Positions 1 to 8,080 are shown, numbered from the stretch's first letter. The stretch is 38,838 nucleotides of DNA from Opitutaceae bacterium (GCA_005792355.1 SXSC01000027.1:1-38838); one strand, 5' to 3'. Translations and numbers: made by a program. Notes: generated from the sequence alone by a model not told the origin.

Positions 1-130
1 CGCTGGTCACAGAGGTCACTGAGGCCCGGCAGGAGGTCACAGAGAATACCACCGGAAAAGAACGCCCGCTCCTCCGCTCTGTGGCCTCTCTTTTCCCTCC
101 GTGATCTCGGTGGCAAAAAATCGTCTCAAC
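1..130. repeat. Composite CACAGAG-type inverted repeat (left edge cut)
   Basis: The first 60 bases contain repeated CACAGAG/CACTGAG words. Positions 80-115 carry the inverse words (CTCTGTGGCC, CCGTGATCTCGGTGGC), so the block can fold back on itself. A second copy with the same architecture lies at 452-589. No plausible protein is encoded here; the short ORFs do not resemble anything and run through the repeat. I read it as an intergenic dispersed repeat cut by the window edge. Confidence 0.6.
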
Positions 131-211
131 CAGGATCGAAATGGATCAATCGTAGCCTATCGCAGATACCCCAACCCTTCTCCGGCGGGCAAGCCGAAGG
201 TTCTTCGGAAT

Positions 212-344
212 CTTGAAATCGGGCATCGGGCGTCTGAAATCTCGGAATTTCAAACTGACGCCTCCCCGAACGGTAGACCAAAACCGGTTTAGTCCCCGTA
301 ATCGGGCAGCGCAAATTTCAGGATGACCGATGACCGATTTCAAG
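212..344. repeat. Inverted pair of heptamer arrays
   Basis: Positions 212-253 read as consecutive 7-base units (CTTGAAA, TCGGGCA, TCGGGCG, TCTGAAA, TCTCGGA). Positions 315-344 are the near-perfect reverse complement (ATTTCAG, GATGACC, GATGACC, GATTTCA, AG), with about 28 of 30 positions pairing and one 1-base gap. The two arms enclose about 60 bp of unrelated sequence. The same design, with a different heptamer, occurs inside dnaE at 33639-33743. No gene is supported here. Confidence 0.65.
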
Positions 345-451
345 TTTTCCGAAATCTTCGCGCGGATGCACGATTAGTGTGAATAGCAGTGCGGCCTTTT
401 TTCGAGACTGCGCTCGAAAAAAGTGACGTGCTTCGCACGCAGCCGGATTTG

Positions 452-589
452 CACCACAGAGACGCAGAGGACACAGAGAATACCGCCTGCCGAAAAGCCC
501 GGCCACGGCGACTCACCGACGGGGTGATGCACTTTCCCTTCAATTTCTAGGTCTTCTCCTCTGTGTTCTCAGTGTCCTCTGTGGTAAAA
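452..589. repeat. CACAGAG-type inverted repeat, second copy
   Basis: The left arm (452-483) has CAGAG words about every 8-9 bases. The right arm (557-589) is its imperfect inverse (CTCTGTG, TCCTCTGTGGT). About 75 bp separate them. This matches the arrangement at 1-130, so it is a dispersed family and not a one-off. I see no ORF with coding character in 1-650. Confidence 0.65.
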
Positions 590-672
590 TGATCTGGTTA
601 TGCCGTTAAGCACTAGAACCAACATGTTGGTCTCTACGCTCGAATTGCTAGGCATTGCTATATTGGGTTAGA

Positions 673-697
673 TGGAGGCGGGGTGCCCTCACCCCGC
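673..697. repeat. GCGGGGTG hairpin repeat (intergenic copy)
   Basis: The hairpin has arms GCGGGGT (678-684) and ACCCCGC (691-697). The 20-mer at 678-697 recurs exactly at 27000-27019. A variant with swapped base pairs lies in frame in the TIR gene at 30561-30585, and a related hairpin is at 32500-32519. The flanking stretch 698-973 holds further palindromic pieces, such as GGGAGCCCGTTGTCCCC at 769-800, which is shared in inverse form with 6021-6035. I find no gene in it. Confidence 0.7.
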
Positions 698-973
698 AGT
701 GTTCGGTTTCCCGGCGCATGCCTCGCGCACTGCTGTTCCGCAGAGCGCCTTCAGGATGGGCCCTCGGCGATGCGGGAGCCCGTTGTCCCCAACGCGCTGA
801 TTTGAGAGCGCCCGGCCCAAAAGCGATGCTCGGGAAAGAAGGCCCAATGTTCGGCTTTTTTTGCCAACCATTTTTTTGCCATAAGGATTGGTGGATTGGC
901 CCCAAGCCCCAATCAGGCCGAGTTGGCACGCCGCCCTTGCTCCCCGACCGCCGGCCTCTCTTGCTGGCGGCCA

Positions 974-1672
974 ATGTCCCAGGCTGATTCACACCGCGCC
1001 GTTGCCTCCGAGCCGACTGGCTGGGCGGCGAAGAGGTGGACCCCGCGAACCGCGATGGAGGCACCATCGGCGCTGCCGGTGGGGGCCGCGGTCGGGTGGA
1101 AACCGCTCCTCCGGCATCAACGTAAAGGCGAGCCGCTCCGGGGCGATTTCCATCCCGGCTGGGCGCGACTGGGCTGGAACGTTTCCGTGCTCGTGGCGGA
1201 GTTTGCGTTCGCCGGCAACGGCGCCGGCAACCGGGCCCGGGGCCTGAACGAGCGCGCCCACCTCCTCGGTGACGTTGGAGAGATCTTTTTGCAGTGGGCC
1301 GGAGCTGATCGCTACATCGAGATTCAAGTGACGCCCGAAAACCAGCGCCTCCAGCTTGGCTGGAGCGGCGAAAGAATCGCGGCAGTGCGAAAGGGCCAGG
1401 CCACACTGGAGGATTTCACGATTTCGGATCCGGATTGGGTCCAGTCCGTCACCACGGTTGCGCCGACGTTTTGGTCGGCCCGCGTTGTGGTGCCAGCCGC
1501 CGCGATTCTGGCTGGTGGGCGGGAATTCGATCCGGAGACGGCGTTGCTGGCCGCCGTCGGCCGCTACGACTATGGCGGTCGGGAGACGCCGATCCTCTCG
1601 GCGAGCACGGACTTTCGTGGCCAGCCCTTTCACACCCGCGCGGCCTGGCACCGCGTCCGGTTGGAACCGTGA
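974..1672 (+). CDS. Carbohydrate-binding family 9 (CBM9/DOMON)-like protein
   Basis: The protein is about 232 aa. The middle has the look of a CBM9-like beta-sandwich seen in many Verrucomicrobia proteins: a GWNVSVLVAEFAF strand, then DVGEIFLQW, RYIEIQVTPENQRLQLG and, near the C terminus, ILSAST and FHTRAAWHRVRL. This resembles the ligand-facing face of carbohydrate-binding domains that recognise sugar ends, but binding is only inferred. No signal peptide is visible. The start is uncertain: ATG 974 is chosen because strong G/C third-position bias runs from there; ATG 1055 would give 205 aa, and an upstream TTG at 896 is also possible. No clear ribosome-binding site is seen. The gene converges on the DUF1080 gene, with a 132-bp gap. 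The family assignment is by pattern and is moderate. Confidence 0.6.
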   Translation: MSQADSHRAVASEPTGWAAKRWTPRTAMEAPSALPVGAAVGWKPLLRHQRKGEPLRGDFHPGWARLGWNVSVLVAEFAFAGNGAGNRARGLNERAHLLGDVGEIFLQWAGADRYIEIQVTPENQRLQLGWSGERIAAVRKGQATLEDFTISDPDWVQSVTTVAPTFWSARVVVPAAAILAGGREFDPETALLAAVGRYDYGGRETPILSASTDFRGQPFHTRAAWHRVRLEP

Positions 1673-1770
1673 CCGGATTTTTTCAGGTGCCGGACCGGAA
1701 AGCGCGTGCCGGGTGAACTCGCTCGGGCGCAGTCGCGGGATGAAGCTGGCGGTCGGGATTTCAGAAAGGC

Positions 1771-1790
1771 CTCGGGGCTTGCCCCGGGGG
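1771..1790. terminator. GC hairpin between convergent genes
   Basis: CCTCGGGG, loop CTTG, CCCCGGGG form an 8-bp stem with one G·T pair between two convergent genes. There is no U-run, so it may be a dispersed repeat and not a true intrinsic terminator. Confidence 0.3.
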
Positions 1791-1804
1791 CGCCGCCGCC
1801 CGGC

Positions 1805-2527
1805 CTACAGCCGGCGGAGCCGGATGTCGCGGAACGCGGCGCCGGTTTCGTAGGTGGCGAGACCGAGGGGCAGCGAGTGTTTGATGTCGCCGAACCGCAG
1901 GTCGAGCTTGCGGCCCGTCGTCTCAAACTCGACGACGTGCTGCGCGTCGATCCAGGCATCGAGCTTGCCCGGAGTCACCCGGACCCGGATGCGATACCAC
2001 TGGTTGGCTTTATATTCCTTGCCGGTGGTGGTCTCGTTGTCCGAGGCATCGGAATTATCGATACAGGAAATGCCGGTGACCATGCCGCCCCAGCCGCCGA
2101 CGACGAACGTGACGGCGGAGTCGCCCACGGGAAAGGTCAGGCCGCAGAAGAAATCGTTGCCCTCGAGCCTCATCGCCTCGAGCGAGATCTCGTAGTTCAT
2201 GCGGGGAAGTTCGGCGGCGTTGGCCCAGGTGATGCCGGTCATGTAGCTGCTTTTCGGCAGCACGATCGCCCCGGGGCCGTCGCGAAAGGGATTCTCCACT
2301 GTGACCTTCGTCTGGGAATCGAAGGCCGAGGGTTTCCAACCGGCCAGGGTGGTCCCGTTGAAGAGGCTCTTCCCGATCTCGGCCTCGGTGGCGGCTTTGG
2401 TGGGCGCAACGGCGTCGGCCGCGAGGAGTGATGCGGCCGGGAGCGACGCCGCGAAGGCCAAGGCTGCGACGAATCGTCGACGGGCGAGGGCACGAGGGAG
2501 AGAGGAGGGGAGGAGGGGGCGGATCAT
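1805..2527 (-). CDS. Secreted DUF1080 (3-keto-disaccharide hydrolase-like) protein
   Basis: 240 aa. The N terminus has an arginine-rich start and a hydrophobic stretch at about residues 17-38 ending in Ala-Ala-Asp, a signal peptide. The DUF1080 concanavalin-like fold starts with the family signature LFNGTTLAGW (55-64) and runs to the C terminus, with the strand-rich segments YEISLEAMRLEGNDFFCGL and WYRIRVRVTPGKLDAWID. DUF1080 proteins hydrolyse 3-keto-glycosides in characterised Bacteroides systems, where they act with Gfo/Idh/MocA oxidoreductases; the window holds three of the latter, so a role in keto-glycoside breakdown is a fair inference. It likely acts in the periplasm or outside the cell. 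The gene is monocistronic. ATG at 2527 is supported by the signal peptide directly after it. Confidence 0.85.
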   Translation of the reverse strand: MIRPLLPSSLPRALARRRFVAALAFAASLPAASLLAADAVAPTKAATEAEIGKSLFNGTTLAGWKPSAFDSQTKVTVENPFRDGPGAIVLPKSSYMTGITWANAAELPRMNYEISLEAMRLEGNDFFCGLTFPVGDSAVTFVVGGWGGMVTGISCIDNSDASDNETTTGKEYKANQWYRIRVRVTPGKLDAWIDAQHVVEFETTGRKLDLRFGDIKHSLPLGLATYETGAAFRDIRLRRL

Positions 2528-2559
2528 GGCGAAGGTGGTTGATGAAGAGATTGCCAGAC

Positions 2560-2694
2560 GTGGCTCAGGGTCGCAACCAAAGATCGCGCAAACGTGTTTG
2601 GGTAGCGCGGGGCTTCACTCCGCGCTCGGGTCGACGAGAAAATTTCCAACGCGGGCTGTCGTCCCGCGCTACGACAAAAATCGTCGCGAGCATG
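2560..2694. repeat. Modular palindromic element A
   Basis: The core palindrome is GTAGCGCGG (2602-2610) with CCGCGCTAC (2664-2672). It is flanked on the left by GTGGCTCAGGGTCGCAACC (2560-2578) and on the right by AAAATCGTCGCG. The same flanks surround a different palindromic core at 5753-5887 (19 of 22 and 12 of 12 matches), so flank and core behave as separate modules. Confidence 0.6.
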
Positions 2695-2716
2695 CGCAAA
2701 ACAGCGGCTTGTTGGC

Positions 2717-3118
2717 TCAGCGGGGATTGTTTTCCGCCGCCGGAGACGGAGCGAGTCGCTTGGACTCCCCGGGGTCAAGCGGGGCCGGCGCGACCGCGGG
2801 CGGAGTGTCGGCGATGGCTGCGGGGAAGGGGCGGCTCTTGCGCAGTACGAGCGCGCGCACCTTGGCGGAGCGGGGGGTCTTTGGCTTGCGGGGAGCCGTC
2901 GTCGTCTGCAGCGCGACGAGGGCTTTCAGCGCTTTGCGCGCCTGCTTGGCCGCCTTCTTGGCGCGCCGGAAAACCTTTTTCGCTTTCTTCATGCCGGCCT
3001 TGGCTTCAGCCGCCAATTCCGCGGTGCGACTGGCTTCAGACCTGGCGGCGACAATTTGCCGGCGCAGGCTTTTTGGATCGAGGGGGGGCGTGACGGAGGC
3101 GGTTGGGTCGGATTTCAT
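2717..3118 (-). CDS. Lys/Ala-rich small basic protein, histone H1-like composition
   Basis: 133 aa, function not recognised. Residues about 25-70 form a charged Ala/Lys/Arg helix with repeated KKAKK, RRAKKAAKQARKAL words, resembling the low-complexity tails of bacterial H1-like (HctA/AlgP-type) proteins. The C-terminal third is Pro/Ala-rich and disordered (DTPPAVAPAPLDPGES). There is no signal peptide or membrane segment. Nucleic-acid binding is a guess from composition only. It starts 191 bp from the divergently read dehydrogenase gene. Good third-position GC bias and a clean ATG favour a real gene, but such composition can also arise by chance in GC-rich DNA. Confidence 0.5.
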   Translation of the reverse strand: MKSDPTASVTPPLDPKSLRRQIVAARSEASRTAELAAEAKAGMKKAKKVFRRAKKAAKQARKALKALVALQTTTAPRKPKTPRSAKVRALVLRKSRPFPAAIADTPPAVAPAPLDPGESKRLAPSPAAENNPR

Positions 3119-3309
3119 GGCGGAACGGAGGGTGAAAATCCCGCGGCGGCTGGGCGCGCGTGAAAAGGAAACGTGTCAGGAGCGTTACCGTCCAACTCAC
3201 CGCGTGCAAACGTCCAAATGTGAAAAATTTTGGCGGAGAGGCGGCCAGTGGCGCAGGGCCCGCGTGATTCGCGTTGAATCCCGCGGCGACCCCGCGATTG
3301 TCGGCGGCC

Positions 3310-4263
3310 GTGAAGATTTACGTGGGCATCGCAGGACTCGGGCCGTCGCACCGCGCGCGGCTCAATTCGACTCTCGTCGGGCATGAGGTGATCCATGGCG
3401 ATGAACTGGCGGGTCTGGAGCGGCGACCCGCGGCGGTGGCCGCGGCGGAGGTGGTTTTTGCCAACGTGCCGCCCGCCTGGCTCGCCGCCGCGCCGGGGCT
3501 GCGTTGGGTGCAGCTCGACTCGGCGGGAGTCGATGCGTACCTCGGCTTGAACACGAACCGTCCGGGCGCCCCCGTGGTGTTGACGAATCTGCGAAATTTT
3601 TACGGCGAGGCCGTGGCGGAGGCGGCGTTGGCGGGGATCCTCGCGTGGTACCGGCAGCTGCCGCGGTTGCTGGCCGCCCAGAGTGAGTCGCGCTGGATCA
3701 AGACCGAAGTGGAGCCGGATATTGGGCGCTTGCATGGGGCGAGCGTGATCATCCTCGGCGCCGGTGCGATCGGCGGGGCAATCGCTCCGCTCCTGCGCGC
3801 GTTCGGGTGCGACGTGCGGTTTTTCGCCCGGCACTCGCCGGTCGCGACGTGGCACACCCTGGCCGACCTCGACGCGGCGCTGCCCGCCGCCGACCTTGTG
3901 ATCAGCACGCTGCCGCACTCCCCGGAAACGGTCGGCTTGCTCGACGGTGCCCGGCTGGCGCGACTGAAGCCCACCGCGCTCCTCGTGAATGTGGGCCGCG
4001 GCTCGACGCTGGATGAAGTCGCGCTCGTGCGGGCGCTCGAGGCCGGCCGGCTGGCGGGTGCGGTGCTCGATGTGACGGCCGTGGAACCGCTGCCGGTGTC
4101 GAGTGCGCTGTGGCGGCATCCCCGGGTGCTGCTGACCCAGCACACCGGCGGGCGTTTTCCCGGAGAGACCGACGCCAAGATCACGCGTTTTCTGGAGAAC
4201 TTCGCGCGTTTTTCCCGTGGCGAGGTATTGCCGGCGGCCGTTGATTTGAGTCGCGGCTATTGA
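3310..4263 (+). CDS. D-isomer-specific 2-hydroxyacid dehydrogenase
   Basis: 317 aa from GTG 3310, chosen because the following MKIYVGIAG is the expected first strand; a TTG at 3274 would add 12 unconserved residues. The family reduces 2-keto acids or oxidises D-2-hydroxyacids with NAD(P). Visible parts are a Rossmann motif GAGAIGG after IIL, the catalytic Arg in VGRGSTLDEVALVRAL, the catalytic Glu in AVEPLP, and the catalytic His in TQHTGG. Length fits the phosphoglycerate dehydrogenase/glyoxylate reductase branch (310-330 aa). Substrate cannot be told. No signal peptide, so cytoplasmic. The next gene on the same strand starts 94 bp downstream behind a hairpin, so they may be separate units. 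Confidence 0.85.
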   Translation: MKIYVGIAGLGPSHRARLNSTLVGHEVIHGDELAGLERRPAAVAAAEVVFANVPPAWLAAAPGLRWVQLDSAGVDAYLGLNTNRPGAPVVLTNLRNFYGEAVAEAALAGILAWYRQLPRLLAAQSESRWIKTEVEPDIGRLHGASVIILGAGAIGGAIAPLLRAFGCDVRFFARHSPVATWHTLADLDAALPAADLVISTLPHSPETVGLLDGARLARLKPTALLVNVGRGSTLDEVALVRALEAGRLAGAVLDVTAVEPLPVSSALWRHPRVLLTQHTGGRFPGETDAKITRFLENFARFSRGEVLPAAVDLSRGY

Positions 4264-4271
4264 CGGCGGGT

Positions 4272-4297
4272 GCCCACGCCGAGCTTGCCGCGTGGGC
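4272..4297. repeat. Hairpin after the dehydrogenase gene
   Basis: GCCCACGC (4272-4279) pairs with GCGTGGGC (4290-4297), 8 bp with a 10-base loop, 8 bp after the stop codon. No U-run follows. It could be a REP-like 3' element or a weak terminator. Confidence 0.4.
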
Positions 4298-4357
4298 GGG
4301 GCAGCCTAGGCTCCGAGTGGCCGCCGAACGCGGCTGTCCCAGTTTGCTCTTCTCCGC

Positions 4358-5704
4358 ATGAAATCGTTTCACGTCTCCCGTCGATCATTTCTCAAACGCT
4401 GCAGCGTCGTCGCCGCGCTGACGGGATTGCCCGGGTGGTTTGTCGAGCGCCAGCTCGCGGCCGCCGAGGAGACGAAAAAAAGACGGCCGTCGCCCAATGA
4501 CCGTCCCGGCGTAGCGCTGATCGGCTGCGGGGGCCAGGGCACGGGAGGCGCCCGGAACGCGGCCAGTTGGGGCGAGGTGATCGCGGTGTGCGACGTCGAC
4601 CAAAAACAGGCGGCGGCGGCGGCCGCGAAGCTCACCGTCGACGGCAAAGCCCCGGCGATCTACGGCGATTTTCGCCAGGTGCTCGCGCGGGACGATGTGC
4701 ACGTGCTGGTCAACGGCACGCCGGATCACTGGCATACGCTGGTGAATCTCGGGGCGGCCCGGGCGAAGAAGGATGTTTATGCGGAAAAGCCGCTCACGCT
4801 CACGATCGATGAGGGGCGCCGGCTGGTGCAGGCCGTCGGGCGGAGCGGCATCGTGTTGCAGACCGGCACGCAGCAACGCAGTTCGCCGCGGTTCCGGCTG
4901 GCGTGCGAGCTGGTGCGCAACCAGCGCATCGGCCGGCTCCTGGAGGCGAAGGTGTGGTTGCCGGCCGGTTTGCGGGCGGGGCCGTTCAAGACGGCGGCGG
5001 TGCCGGCGAACTTGAACTGGGATTACTGGCAGGGACCGGCGCCCAGCGTCGACTACGTGCCCGAGCGCTGCCACCGCACGTTTCGGTTTTGGTACGACTA
5101 TTCCGGCGGCACGATGACCGACTGGGGCGCGCACCACAACGACATCGCCTATTGGGCCATTGGACTGCTGGCGCCGCGCGAGGTGGCGTCGCACGTGCTG
5201 ACGCAGCCGATTCCCGGCGGCTACAATACCTTTGGCGATTACGAGGTGAATTATACCTATGAGAACGGGATCAAGCTGAACATCTACACGACCAGGGACG
5301 ACAGCATCTATGGTGTGAAGGTGAACGCCGACGGCCAGCGCAACGGTATCCGCTTTGAGGGCACGGAGGGCTGGATCTGGGTCAATCGCGATCAGATCAA
5401 GGCGAGCGACCCGGAGCTGTTGAAGACGCCGCTGCCGGAAAACGCCGTGCGGCTCTACGAAAGCAAGAACCACATGGAGAATTTCTTCGACTGCGTCCGC
5501 TCGCGGAAGGCGCCGATTTGCGATGTCGCGACCGGCCATCGCTCCGCGACGATGTGTCACCTCGGCGCGATTTCGATGCGCACCGGGCACGCGCTCACCT
5601 GGGATGCGACGCAGGAACAGTTCGTGGGCGAATTCGCGCGCGAGGCCAACGCCTACGTCGCGCGCGAGCTGCGGGCGCCGTACGATTATTCGTTTGTCGG
5701 CTGA
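4358..5704 (+). CDS. Tat-exported Gfo/Idh/MocA family oxidoreductase
   Basis: 448 aa. The N terminus has a twin-arginine signal (SRRSFLK at residues 7-13, hydrophobic VVAALTGLPGW). The nucleotide fold follows with ALIGCGGQG and AVCDVD, the family EKP motif (YAEKPLTL) and a C-terminal domain with GGTMTDWGAHHNDIAYWAIG, where the Asp/His pair sits in the substrate pocket of this group. Members oxidise or epimerise sugars and cyclitols using NAD(P) that is usually tightly bound. Length matches the long Planctomycetes/Verrucomicrobia type. ATG 4358 is fixed by the Tat motif. Probably its own transcript. The substrate is unknown. Confidence 0.88.
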   Translation: MKSFHVSRRSFLKRCSVVAALTGLPGWFVERQLAAAEETKKRRPSPNDRPGVALIGCGGQGTGGARNAASWGEVIAVCDVDQKQAAAAAAKLTVDGKAPAIYGDFRQVLARDDVHVLVNGTPDHWHTLVNLGAARAKKDVYAEKPLTLTIDEGRRLVQAVGRSGIVLQTGTQQRSSPRFRLACELVRNQRIGRLLEAKVWLPAGLRAGPFKTAAVPANLNWDYWQGPAPSVDYVPERCHRTFRFWYDYSGGTMTDWGAHHNDIAYWAIGLLAPREVASHVLTQPIPGGYNTFGDYEVNYTYENGIKLNIYTTRDDSIYGVKVNADGQRNGIRFEGTEGWIWVNRDQIKASDPELLKTPLPENAVRLYESKNHMENFFDCVRSRKAPICDVATGHRSATMCHLGAISMRTGHALTWDATQEQFVGEFAREANAYVARELRAPYDYSFVG

Positions 5705-5732
5705 CGCCGCGCCGGGGCCGGTGGCGGCGGCT

Positions 5733-5917
5733 TAGGCGGGATATTTCGCAACGCGGCTCAAGGCCGCAACCAAATCGAGCTGCGGATCCCATCGTTCTCG
5801 TACTCGTTCCTCGTTCTAGCCGGATGGAGAGAACGATTACGAGAACGCGGAACGAGAACGATTCGCGCATCACGAAAATCGTCGCGGCCCCATGAAATAT
5901 CCAGGTTAGGCGGGTCC
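5733..5917. mobile_element. MITE-like element B with GAAATATCC ends
   Basis: The left end contains GGATATTTC (inverse of GAAATATCC) and the right end TGAAATATCCAGGTTAG (5893-5909), giving short inverted termini. Inside are the flank sequences shared with element A (5753-5774 and 5875-5886) and a core hairpin ATCGTTCTCG (5791-5800) with CGAGAACGAT (5853-5862), built from repeated CGTTCTCG words. The right terminus resembles the ends of the 219-bp element at 26591-26809. No transposase is present, so it would be non-autonomous. It occupies the 354-bp gap between convergent genes. Confidence 0.5.
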
Positions 5918-5962
5918 CTTCAGCCGATGTGCGTTTTATTTCTGAAAACGAAACCACTGAAT

Positions 5963-6038
5963 GGTGGAGCCCGATGTCCTCATCGGGTCTTGATCCGTAC
6001 GCTTTCAAATCAGCCCGGTGGGGACAACGGGCTCCACC
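5963..6038. repeat. 76-bp hairpin repeat
   Basis: GGTGGAGCCCG (5963-5973) and CGGGCTCCACC (6028-6038) are perfect 11-bp inverted arms. A second hairpin inside pairs CCCGATG (5970-5976) with CATCGGG (5981-5987). It lies 20 bp past the end of the seven-gene operon, so it could also stabilise or end that transcript. Part of it is shared with 769-800. Confidence 0.6.
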
Positions 6039-6058
6039 TCGGACTGAATCGCTTTGGC

Positions 6059-7084
6059 TTAAGCGCGATCAAGCGCCGCGCGGCCGCCATAGCCGGTGAG
6101 GGCGCGAAAGTTTTCGGGCGGGGTGCCGCGCGGGATTTCGCAGCCCGCACCAATCGCCCACCACGTGCCGCTGGCGCGCTCGCAGTTTTCCAGTGCGCTG
6201 GTGATCGCCGCAGGGGTGCCGAGCTTCATCGTCTGGACCGGGTGCAGATTCCCGGCCAGCACCTGGTGCGGGCCGCATTTGGCGCGCGCGACGGCGAGGT
6301 CGACCGGATAGTCGATGTCGATGAGATCGGCCCCGAGCCGGCCCAGGCCGTCGAGCAGGTGGGTCGTGTGGCCGCAGATGTGCAGGCGCACGCGGGCGCC
6401 CAGCGCGTGGATGCCGTCGATCAGGCGTTTCTCCGCGGGCCAGATGAACTCGTCGTAGAGTTCACGGCTGATCAGCGAGGCGGCGGCGTCACCAACTCCG
6501 ATGTAGTCGGCCCCGGCCTCGATCTGCGCGGCGGCGAACGGAAGTTCCATCTCGACCACGAAATCGACGAGCTGACGGACGAACGCGGGGTCGTCGTAAA
6601 AATCCATCATCAGCGCATTGATGCCGCGCAGGTCGGCGGCCTCGGCGCATGGGCCCTCGACCCAGCCCTCGACGGCGTGGGTCGCGCCGGCGTCGCGTTT
6701 CAGCAGGCGCACGGCGGCGACGCGATTGGCCATGCGGCTGCCGGGGCGATGCGGGTCGGGCCGTCGAAGGGTGGCGAGGCGGGCGGGATTGGCGAGCAAA
6801 GCCTGGGTTTCGTCGATCGCGGGCGGGGCGTCCGGCGGATAAAAAATTTCGGCACCGCAATCGGCGGCCTCGGTGGCGGGATCGGAAATCACACTCACCT
6901 GATCGGCGCCGAAACGGCGGGCCACCTCGATCTGCGCGGCGGCCATGACCTCCGCGTTGGTGGCGTAGTCGAGATAGCGCACGCCGCCGAGTTCGGCGGC
7001 CCACATCATGGTGATCGGCAGTGCGGGACGAACGTCGACGGGTTGATGATTCAGAAAGGCGAGCAGGCGTTCGCGAGGGCTCAT
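6059..7084 (-). CDS. Uroporphyrinogen decarboxylase/MtaA-CmuA-like methyltransferase fold protein
   Basis: 341 aa, full-length URO-D fold. It opens with the family phrase SPRERLLAFLNHQPVDVRP. The zinc-site pattern of MtaA/CmuA cobamide-linked methyltransferases is present: His235-x-Cys237 (HICGH) and Cys315 (GAGCEIPRGTP). True HemE lacks these and has different substrate arginines, so a methyl-transfer or related role is more likely than haem synthesis. Such proteins often sit in catabolic operons of Verrucomicrobia and Planctomycetes with unknown substrates. It is the last gene of the operon and its ATG overlaps the previous stop by 4 bp (ATGA), so it is translationally coupled. Cytoplasmic. 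No methylcobalamin-binding partner is visible in the window. Confidence 0.85.
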   Translation of the reverse strand: MSPRERLLAFLNHQPVDVRPALPITMMWAAELGGVRYLDYATNAEVMAAAQIEVARRFGADQVSVISDPATEAADCGAEIFYPPDAPPAIDETQALLANPARLATLRRPDPHRPGSRMANRVAAVRLLKRDAGATHAVEGWVEGPCAEAADLRGINALMMDFYDDPAFVRQLVDFVVEMELPFAAAQIEAGADYIGVGDAAASLISRELYDEFIWPAEKRLIDGIHALGARVRLHICGHTTHLLDGLGRLGADLIDIDYPVDLAVARAKCGPHQVLAGNLHPVQTMKLGTPAAITSALENCERASGTWWAIGAGCEIPRGTPPENFRALTGYGGRAALDRA

Positions 7085-8055
7085 CGAGAAGCGGCGTAGT
7101 CGCGATAGTGGTCGGCGATGCGGGCGGCTTTTTCGTCGCCACGGTGGAAGAGGAGACGGTAGCGGAGAACGAGTTCGCCCCCGGCGGGGATGATGCGGTC
7201 CCCCGCCTTGGGCTGATCCTTCAGTTTCTCGAAATCATGCCGGCCGAAGGGATTCGCCGAGAGCAGCCCGTAGTCGCGCGCGTGCCACCACGTGGGGTGG
7301 GAGGCGTTTTGCGGGTGATCGAAGAGCGCGATGCCGATCACGCGGCCATCGGGGAGCGGGCCATGGGCGTCGCACCACGCGGCCCGTTTGCCCCAGACCG
7401 GTTTTTCCCGCACGCCTTCGGAATTCACCAGGTGGCCGGTGCCCGCGCGCGTGTCCTTGTTCTTGCCGTGGGTGACGCGGATGGCCTCATTGATGCGGAC
7501 GGCCATGGTGCCCTCCTCCGTGTCGCCGAGCGTGACGGCACCGTGGGTGGCGAGAAGTTTCACCTCGTAGTCAAGGATGGTGCCCGCCGCGGTGCGGGCG
7601 ATGCGGAGCGTCGTCTCGTCGGTGAGGAGGATCCTGCCCTCGGAGGTCTCCCAACGTTGGCGGAGGCGGAGGAGACCGACGGGGCCGTCGCTGGTCTCGA
7701 GAATGGCATCGAGCACGATGCGGCCGGTTTTTTTGGCGGGCAGCTCGCGCCAGAGATCGTGGCCGTTGACCGCGCCATGGGCGAACCACACGCCGCGGTG
7801 CCAGTCGTGATCCGGGACTTCGGCGGGATTCTGCTTGAACGGAAAATCGCGAGTGTAGGACGTGCCGTCGGCATCAAGGATCGGGTAGAGGCTGGGTTTG
7901 GGCCAGCCGCGATGAATGTAGTCGGAGAAATGTTTGCCGCTGATTTCGATCCGGACGCGGTCGTCGTGACGGGTGAACGTGACGCGATCCGCGGCGGCCG
8001 CGAGGGGCGGGAAACCGAGGGTGGAGAGGAGCAGGAGGAGCGTTGAGTGGCGCAT
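7081..8055 (-). CDS. DUF6807 (PmoA-like) secreted protein
   Basis: 324 aa. A signal peptide covers residues 1-21 (STLLLLLSTLGFPPLAAA). The body matches the DUF6807 family, often annotated 'PmoA family', by PILDADGTSYTRDFPF, DHDWHRGVWFAHG, ETTLRIA, and near the end GIALFDHPQNASHPTWWHARDYGLLSANPFG. Conserved His residues in HDWHRG and HP..WHARD could line an active site. The family is not the copper methane monooxygenase; its reaction is not established, and it usually occurs beside Gfo/Idh/MocA and sugar-catabolism genes, as here. It starts 25 bp after the upstream gene and overlaps the next by 4 bp. Confidence 0.85.
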   Translation of the reverse strand: MRHSTLLLLLSTLGFPPLAAAADRVTFTRHDDRVRIEISGKHFSDYIHRGWPKPSLYPILDADGTSYTRDFPFKQNPAEVPDHDWHRGVWFAHGAVNGHDLWRELPAKKTGRIVLDAILETSDGPVGLLRLRQRWETSEGRILLTDETTLRIARTAAGTILDYEVKLLATHGAVTLGDTEEGTMAVRINEAIRVTHGKNKDTRAGTGHLVNSEGVREKPVWGKRAAWCDAHGPLPDGRVIGIALFDHPQNASHPTWWHARDYGLLSANPFGRHDFEKLKDQPKAGDRIIPAGGELVLRYRLLFHRGDEKAARIADHYRDYAASR

Positions 8056-8080
8056 GGGGGACAGAAATCAAAGGTTGGCG

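Noticed and set aside
101..343. Small ORFs at the left end
   Set aside because: They run through the repeat arrays and show no coding features.
6059..7084. HemE, the haem-synthesis uroporphyrinogen decarboxylase
   Set aside because: It has the HxC…C zinc pattern of MtaA/CmuA-like proteins and lies in a catabolic operon.
7081..8055. Particulate methane monooxygenase subunit, from the name PmoA
   Set aside because: The protein is a secreted DUF6807 member with no membrane helices; the label is historical.
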